From NCBI GenBank assembly GCA_947474875.1, contig CANJKY010000074.1, positions 1 through 9,611 of the forward strand: DNA of 9,611 bases. The letters run 5' to 3'. Position 1 is the stretch's first letter, and the number at the start of each line of letters is the position of its first letter. This stretch comes from Gemmataceae bacterium. Its GTDB lineage: Bacteria > Planctomycetota > Planctomycetia > Gemmatales > Gemmataceae. The notes below the pieces were generated by a model. The model saw only the letters and a list, made by a program, of their open reading frames with translations, was not told the origin of the DNA and did no database searches. The position numbers were made by a program, and so were the translations under genes. This document shows positions 6,556 to 9,611 of the stretch, in pieces.

Positions 6556-7763
6556 ATCCTTCCGGGGTTGAACACCTCCCGCGGGTCGAGCGTTCGCTTC
6601 ACCTGCCGCATCAGCTCGCGGTCGCCGCGGTCCGCCCCCCACACCGGCAGCACCCGCTTCCAGTCCGGCGGGCAGCGGCGGACGGTCACGTTCCCGTTCG
6701 CCGTCGTCCGCTTCGTCAACTCGGCGAGGATCGCACTCGCCCGTTCCACGCCGATCTCCGCCGGCAGGTGGACGTACACGATGCCGTTCCCGGCGTGGGC
6801 GTGGACCGCCGCTTCGGAATGCGTCCCCGCCGCAGCCGCGGCGAACTCGGCGGTCTGGCTCGGCATCACGTTCGCCTTCAGGGTGAACCGGCCGTCTTGG
6901 GCGGCTTGCAGGTGCGAGAGGGCGTGCCACACCGGAACGGCGTCGGCGTCGCGGATCACGGTCACGTCCCGCGCCGGCGACCCTTTCAGTTCGTCGGTCA
7001 GCGTCTTCACCTGCCAGTCCACCGTCACCCGCTTCTCCTCGAACCCGCAGGCGATCAGCCACGGCTCGGCCGTCTTCAGCCCCGCCACACTCGCCGCCGC
7101 GTTCAGCACCTCCACCGCCATCGGGCGTGAGGCGCTGGCGTGCAGGCGATCCAGCGTCGGGCCGACCGCCGCCCCGCTCACCCCGAACGTGACCACCGCC
7201 GTCGCCTCCGGCTTCGGCTTCACCTTCAGCGTCAGTTGCGTGATGACCCCGAGGGTGCCGAGCGAGCCGATCATCAGCTTCATCAGGTCGTACCCGGCCA
7301 CGTTCTTCACCACCCGCCCGCCGCCCTTCACCTCCACCCCCTCGTCGGTCACGAAGCTGATGCCGATGACGTAATCGCGAAACGTGCTGTGGCCCAGCCG
7401 CCGCGGGCCGCTCAGGTTGGCCGCCACCGCCCCGCCGACCGTCGCCCGCATCGGGTGCGGCACGTCGATCGGCAGCCACTGCCCCTCCTTCGCCAGCACG
7501 TCGGCCAGTGCCTGCACCGTGATGCCGGCCTGCACGGTCACGGTCATGTCGCGGGAAGCGTGTTCCACCACCGCGTTCAAACCGCGGGTGTCCAGGGCGA
7601 ACCCCGGCTTCGCTGGCACCAAACCGAGGTCGAGCGCCGTCCCGCCGCCGACGGGGTAAATACCGCCGTCCGCGGCCTTCACCAGCTCGCACACCTCGGC
7701 CACAGACTGCGGGCGGCGGACGGGCAGCGGGCCGAACCCGTCGACGGCGAGCATTTCGGACAC
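6552..7763 (-). CDS. glcE: FAD-binding protein, glycolate oxidase subunit GlcE-like
   Basis: The product has 403 residues (E. coli GlcE has about 350). It is an FAD_binding_4 (PCMH-type) flavoprotein: YPVGGGT at 36-42 is the pyrophosphate loop, ATVGGAVAANLSGPRRLG (107-124) and KNVAGYDLMKLMIGSLGTLG (153-172) complete the FAD site, and the C-terminus has HAHAGNG (321-327) and DPREVFNPGRM. GlcE acts with GlcD and the Fe-S protein GlcF to oxidise glycolate to glyoxylate; neither partner gene is adjacent here, so the substrate is inferred. No signal peptide is seen. The start is GTG at 7763, preceded by a perfect GGAGGT seven bases away; ATG at 7754 is the alternative but is 16 bases from that site. 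The stop codon falls inside the palindrome at 6494-6555. It is divergent from the TIGR03000 gene, with 159 bases between starts. Confidence 0.85.
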   Translation of the reverse strand: MSEMLAVDGFGPLPVRRPQSVAEVCELVKAADGGIYPVGGGTALDLGLVPAKPGFALDTRGLNAVVEHASRDMTVTVQAGITVQALADVLAKEGQWLPIDVPHPMRATVGGAVAANLSGPRRLGHSTFRDYVIGISFVTDEGVEVKGGGRVVKNVAGYDLMKLMIGSLGTLGVITQLTLKVKPKPEATAVVTFGVSGAAVGPTLDRLHASASRPMAVEVLNAAASVAGLKTAEPWLIACGFEEKRVTVDWQVKTLTDELKGSPARDVTVIRDADAVPVWHALSHLQAAQDGRFTLKANVMPSQTAEFAAAAAGTHSEAAVHAHAGNGIVYVHLPAEIGVERASAILAELTKRTTANGNVTVRRCPPDWKRVLPVWGADRGDRELMRQVKRTLDPREVFNPGRM

Positions 7764-7770
7764 GGCGTGG

Positions 7771-7776
7771 ACCTCC
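7771..7776 (-). promoter_or_regulatory. Strong ribosome binding site that sets a GTG start for glcE
   Basis: The complement reads GGAGGT, a full match to the anti-16S core, seven bases before GTG 7763. This favours GTG over the downstream ATG at 7754 and over the longer open frame reaching 7853, whose extra residues look like read-through of the hairpin repeat. Confidence 0.75.
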
Positions 7777-7808
7777 GGTGAGGGTGGTGTTGTATGGGCG
7801 AAACTCCT

Positions 7809-7833
7809 CCCCCTCTCCGTTTCGGAGAGGGGG
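7809..7833. repeat. 11-bp perfect hairpin in the divergent spacer
   Basis: CCCCCTCTCCG (7809-7819) pairs perfectly with CGGAGAGGGGG (7823-7833) around a TTT loop. It shares the 12-mer CTCCCCCTCTCC (7807-7818) with the repeat at 13-158 (97-108), where it is also in a stem. It lies between the starts of glcE and the TIGR03000 gene, so it would be in one or both 5' leaders. It may be a minimal copy of the same repeat family. Confidence 0.65.
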
Positions 7834-7922
7834 GGGCAGGTCCGTCCATCCACCCCGTTGCCGCTGCCCGACCGATGTGCGACAATCCCCCGGTCCGCCG
7901 TCTCACCCGAAGAGGTTCACCC

Positions 7923-8792
7923 ATGACCCGGCGCGTCCTCGCTCTGGCCGCGGCCCTGCTCGCCGCCCCGGTGTTCGCCCAGCAGCCGCCCGCCACCCAG
8001 CCCCCGCCGCCGACTAACCCGCCCGCCCAGCCGATGGGCGTGAAGTCGAAGGTGAAGGTGACGGTGCCGCAGGACGACGCCGAGTTATCGGTCGAGCAGA
8101 AGCCGACGAACACCAAAGGCAAGGTGCGGGAGTTCGACACCCCGGACATGGAGGCGGGCAAGCGGTACGTGTACGACTTCCAGGTGACGTGGAAGCCGAA
8201 CAAGTTCACCACCGTCACCCGCAAGGCCACCCGCAAGTTCACCGCCGGCGACGCGGTGGAGGTGGACCTGACCAAGGACGAGGGGAACGACAAGGCGGTG
8301 GTGGCGCTCAAGCCGCCGACCGACGACGTGATCGCCGAGGCGGTGAAGGCGGCCAAGCTGACCAAGGACGACGTGGTGTTCGACCTGGGCGGGGCGGACG
8401 CCCGGCTGCCCATCGCGGCGGTGAAGGGCGGGGCCAAGCGGGGGGTGCTGGTGCAGCCGGACGCGGCCAAGGCGGCCGCCGCCAAGGAGCAGGTGAAGAA
8501 GGCGGAACTGGAGGGCAAGGTGGACGTGCAGCCGGCCGAGCCGGCCGACGGCAAGGACTACGCCGAGGCGACGGTGGTGTTCCTGTACGCCGGGGAGGAG
8601 GGGAACACCGCCCTGCGGCCGGTGCTGCTGCGGGACCTGAAGCCGGGCGCCCGGATCGTCTCGTACCGGTTCAAGATGGGCGACTGGGCCCCGACCGCCA
8701 CCACCCCCGGGGTGAACGCTGACGGCGATAACTATGAGATCTACACCTGGACGGTGACGGACGCGGACAAGCAGAAGTACGGGAAGAAGTGA
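7923..8792 (+). CDS. Secreted TIGR03000 protein with methyltransferase-like domain
   Basis: The product has 289 residues. Residues 1-19 are a signal peptide (MTRRVLALAAALLAAPVFA, then QQPP), followed by a short Pro/Gln linker. Residues about 43-116 match the planctomycete TIGR03000 domain (VTVPQDDAELSVEQKPT, FDTPDMEAGKRYVYDF, AGDAVEVDL). Residues about 131-278 follow the plan of a class I SAM methyltransferase: PPTDDVIAEAV, DDVVFDLGGADAR, ATVVFLYAGEEGNTALRP, LLRDLKPGARIVSYRFKMGD, IYTWTV. The expected DLGxGDGR motif reads DLGGADAR and the acidic residue ending strand 2 is Gln178 (VLVQPD), so SAM binding is doubtful. SAM is also not expected outside the cytoplasm. A structural or binding role is inferred. 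The ATG at 7923 has AGAGG seven bases upstream. Its stop is eight bases from the stop of the convergent TPR gene. Confidence 0.85.
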   Translation: MTRRVLALAAALLAAPVFAQQPPATQPPPPTNPPAQPMGVKSKVKVTVPQDDAELSVEQKPTNTKGKVREFDTPDMEAGKRYVYDFQVTWKPNKFTTVTRKATRKFTAGDAVEVDLTKDEGNDKAVVALKPPTDDVIAEAVKAAKLTKDDVVFDLGGADARLPIAAVKGGAKRGVLVQPDAAKAAAAKEQVKKAELEGKVDVQPAEPADGKDYAEATVVFLYAGEEGNTALRPVLLRDLKPGARIVSYRFKMGDWAPTATTPGVNADGDNYEIYTWTVTDADKQKYGKK

Positions 8793-8800
8793 GGCGGTCA

Positions 8801-9611
8801 CTATTCCCTGCGGGGGGCGGATAGCACCTCCCGCGACGGGAGTAGGGCTTGGGCAAGGACGGCCTTAGCCTCCGCCCACAGTTCGTCCCACTCGGCCCGT
8901 TCGCCGGCCGGCATGCCGATCCGCAACAGCCCCGGGCGGACGCTGTTGAAGCTGGGGTCGGCCTGCCAACGGGTCAGGTCGTCTGCCACAAATTTCCGGT
9001 CCGCTGCTGACCCGCTCAGCTTCTTCTTCCACCAGTTCAGGTGCGCGCTAACCCACAAGCGGGCGAGCAGCCGGAAGTCCGCCTGTTCCTTCGGGTCGGC
9101 GGCGGACGCGGCAGTGAGCACGGCCGCGCACGCCCCGTTGTACAGCAGCAGGTCGTCGTCTTGGTCCAGCCAGGCGGAAGACTGCCTCAGGCTCTTGCTG
9201 AGCAAGGCGACCACGTCGGCCCACCGGCCGGCGGCGGTCAGCCGCGGGGCGACGTGGGCGAGTACACGGCGGTCGGCGGGGGCCAGTTCGGCGGCCTTCA
9301 GATAGGCGGTGGCGGCGGCGGGGAGGTCTCGGAGTGCGTAGTAGGCGTTACCCACCTGCGCCCAGGCGATGGCGTTCCCGGGTTGCGCCCGTGCTACCGC
9401 TTCGGCCAGCGGGAGGGCCAGTTTCGGGGTGCCGGCGCGGCTCAGGTGACTCGCCTGCAACAGCTTGTAGTCGGTGTCGGTCGGAAACCGGTCGGCGAGT
9501 TGGCCGTACACGACGGCGGCCCCGGCGTGGTCCCTGGCCGCCTCCAGGGCGTCGGCCAAGGGGCGGTGATACCGGCACGTCTTCGCTTCCAGAGTCGCCG
9601 CCTCGCGGAAC
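8801..9611 (-). CDS. TPR-repeat protein, C-terminal part (5' end outside window)
   Basis: The last 269 residues are visible and the frame stays open to the window edge, so the start lies beyond it; the TTG at 9559 is an internal Leu codon, not a start. Visible residues about 22-130 hold TPR units, the clearest being AIAWAQVGNAYYALRDLPAA followed by TAYLKAAELAP (about 80-110). The C-terminal region (ARLWVSAHLNWWKKKLSG..., DDLTRWQADPSFNSVR, ERAEWDELWAEAKAVLAQA) resembles the tail of planctomycete Ser/Thr protein kinases or WD40 proteins that end in TPRs, in which W-rich segments surround HWQ.DP-like motifs. The N-terminal kinase or other domain cannot be seen, so that is inference. TPRs mediate protein contacts. 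No membrane segment is visible. Confidence 0.8.
   Translation of the reverse strand, partial: FREAATLEAKTCRYHRPLADALEAARDHAGAAVVYGQLADRFPTDTDYKLLQASHLSRAGTPKLALPLAEAVARAQPGNAIAWAQVGNAYYALRDLPAAATAYLKAAELAPADRRVLAHVAPRLTAAGRWADVVALLSKSLRQSSAWLDQDDDLLLYNGACAAVLTAASAADPKEQADFRLLARLWVSAHLNWWKKKLSGSAADRKFVADDLTRWQADPSFNSVRPGLLRIGMPAGERAEWDELWAEAKAVLAQALLPSREVLSAPRRE

Noticed and set aside
6418..7692. Minus-strand frame of 424 codons overlapping glcE
   Set aside because: It is an out-of-frame Arg/Gly-rich shadow. The GlcE frame has all FAD-site motifs and a full ribosome binding site.
8828..8842. Hairpin CTCCCG/CGGGAG as a terminator of the TIGR03000 gene
   Set aside because: The stem is only 6 bp, no T-run follows, and it lies inside the opposing TPR coding sequence.

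Overview
The window looks like a chromosomal segment of a planctomycete, most likely of the Gemmata group (Gemmatales/Gemmataceae). The evidence is the high-GC coding style with mostly G/C third positions and four protein types typical of that group. These are a PVC-type heme protein (TIGR02604/TIGR02603 architecture), a small planctomycete-type cytochrome c, a secreted protein with a TIGR03000 domain, and a DAGL-type leucine-rich-repeat protein. Family assignments are from recognised motifs; no search was run.

Layout: an LRR protein on the minus strand (164-1285) diverges from mobA (1350-1973, +), a molybdenum-cofactor nucleotidyltransferase. A membrane-anchored, proline-linker cytochrome c (2020-2619, +) follows mobA after 46 bases. 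A 368-base gap holds a large nested palindrome (2657-2816). Then comes a 1166-residue exported heme protein (2988-6488, +) with a beta-propeller, a HEAT-like region, a CxxCH heme domain and a C-terminal beta-sandwich-like domain. Its end converges on a GlcE-like FAD protein (6552-7763, -) across a perfect 24-bp inverted repeat. GlcE diverges from a secreted TIGR03000 plus methyltransferase-like fusion (7923-8792, +), which converges with 8 bases to spare on the C-terminal part of a TPR protein (8801-9611, -) that runs off the window.

Functionally the set is a loose redox neighbourhood: Mo-cofactor maturation, two extracytoplasmic mono-heme proteins and a flavin oxidase subunit. Gene order and strand changes argue against one operon. 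mobA and the small cytochrome may be co-transcribed; the large heme protein may read through from them or have its own start.

The most notable points are: (1) a secreted methyltransferase-fold domain whose SAM-binding motifs appear to be lost; (2) a sharply bounded segment of about 330 bases with different codon use inside the large heme gene; (3) three unrelated, nearly perfect palindromic elements, each directly 3' of a gene, one of which contains the stop codon of glcE; and (4) a TonB-like proline-rich arm carrying a cytochrome head. No RNA genes, CRISPR, transposase or phage genes were seen, and no clear new multi-gene system is evident.
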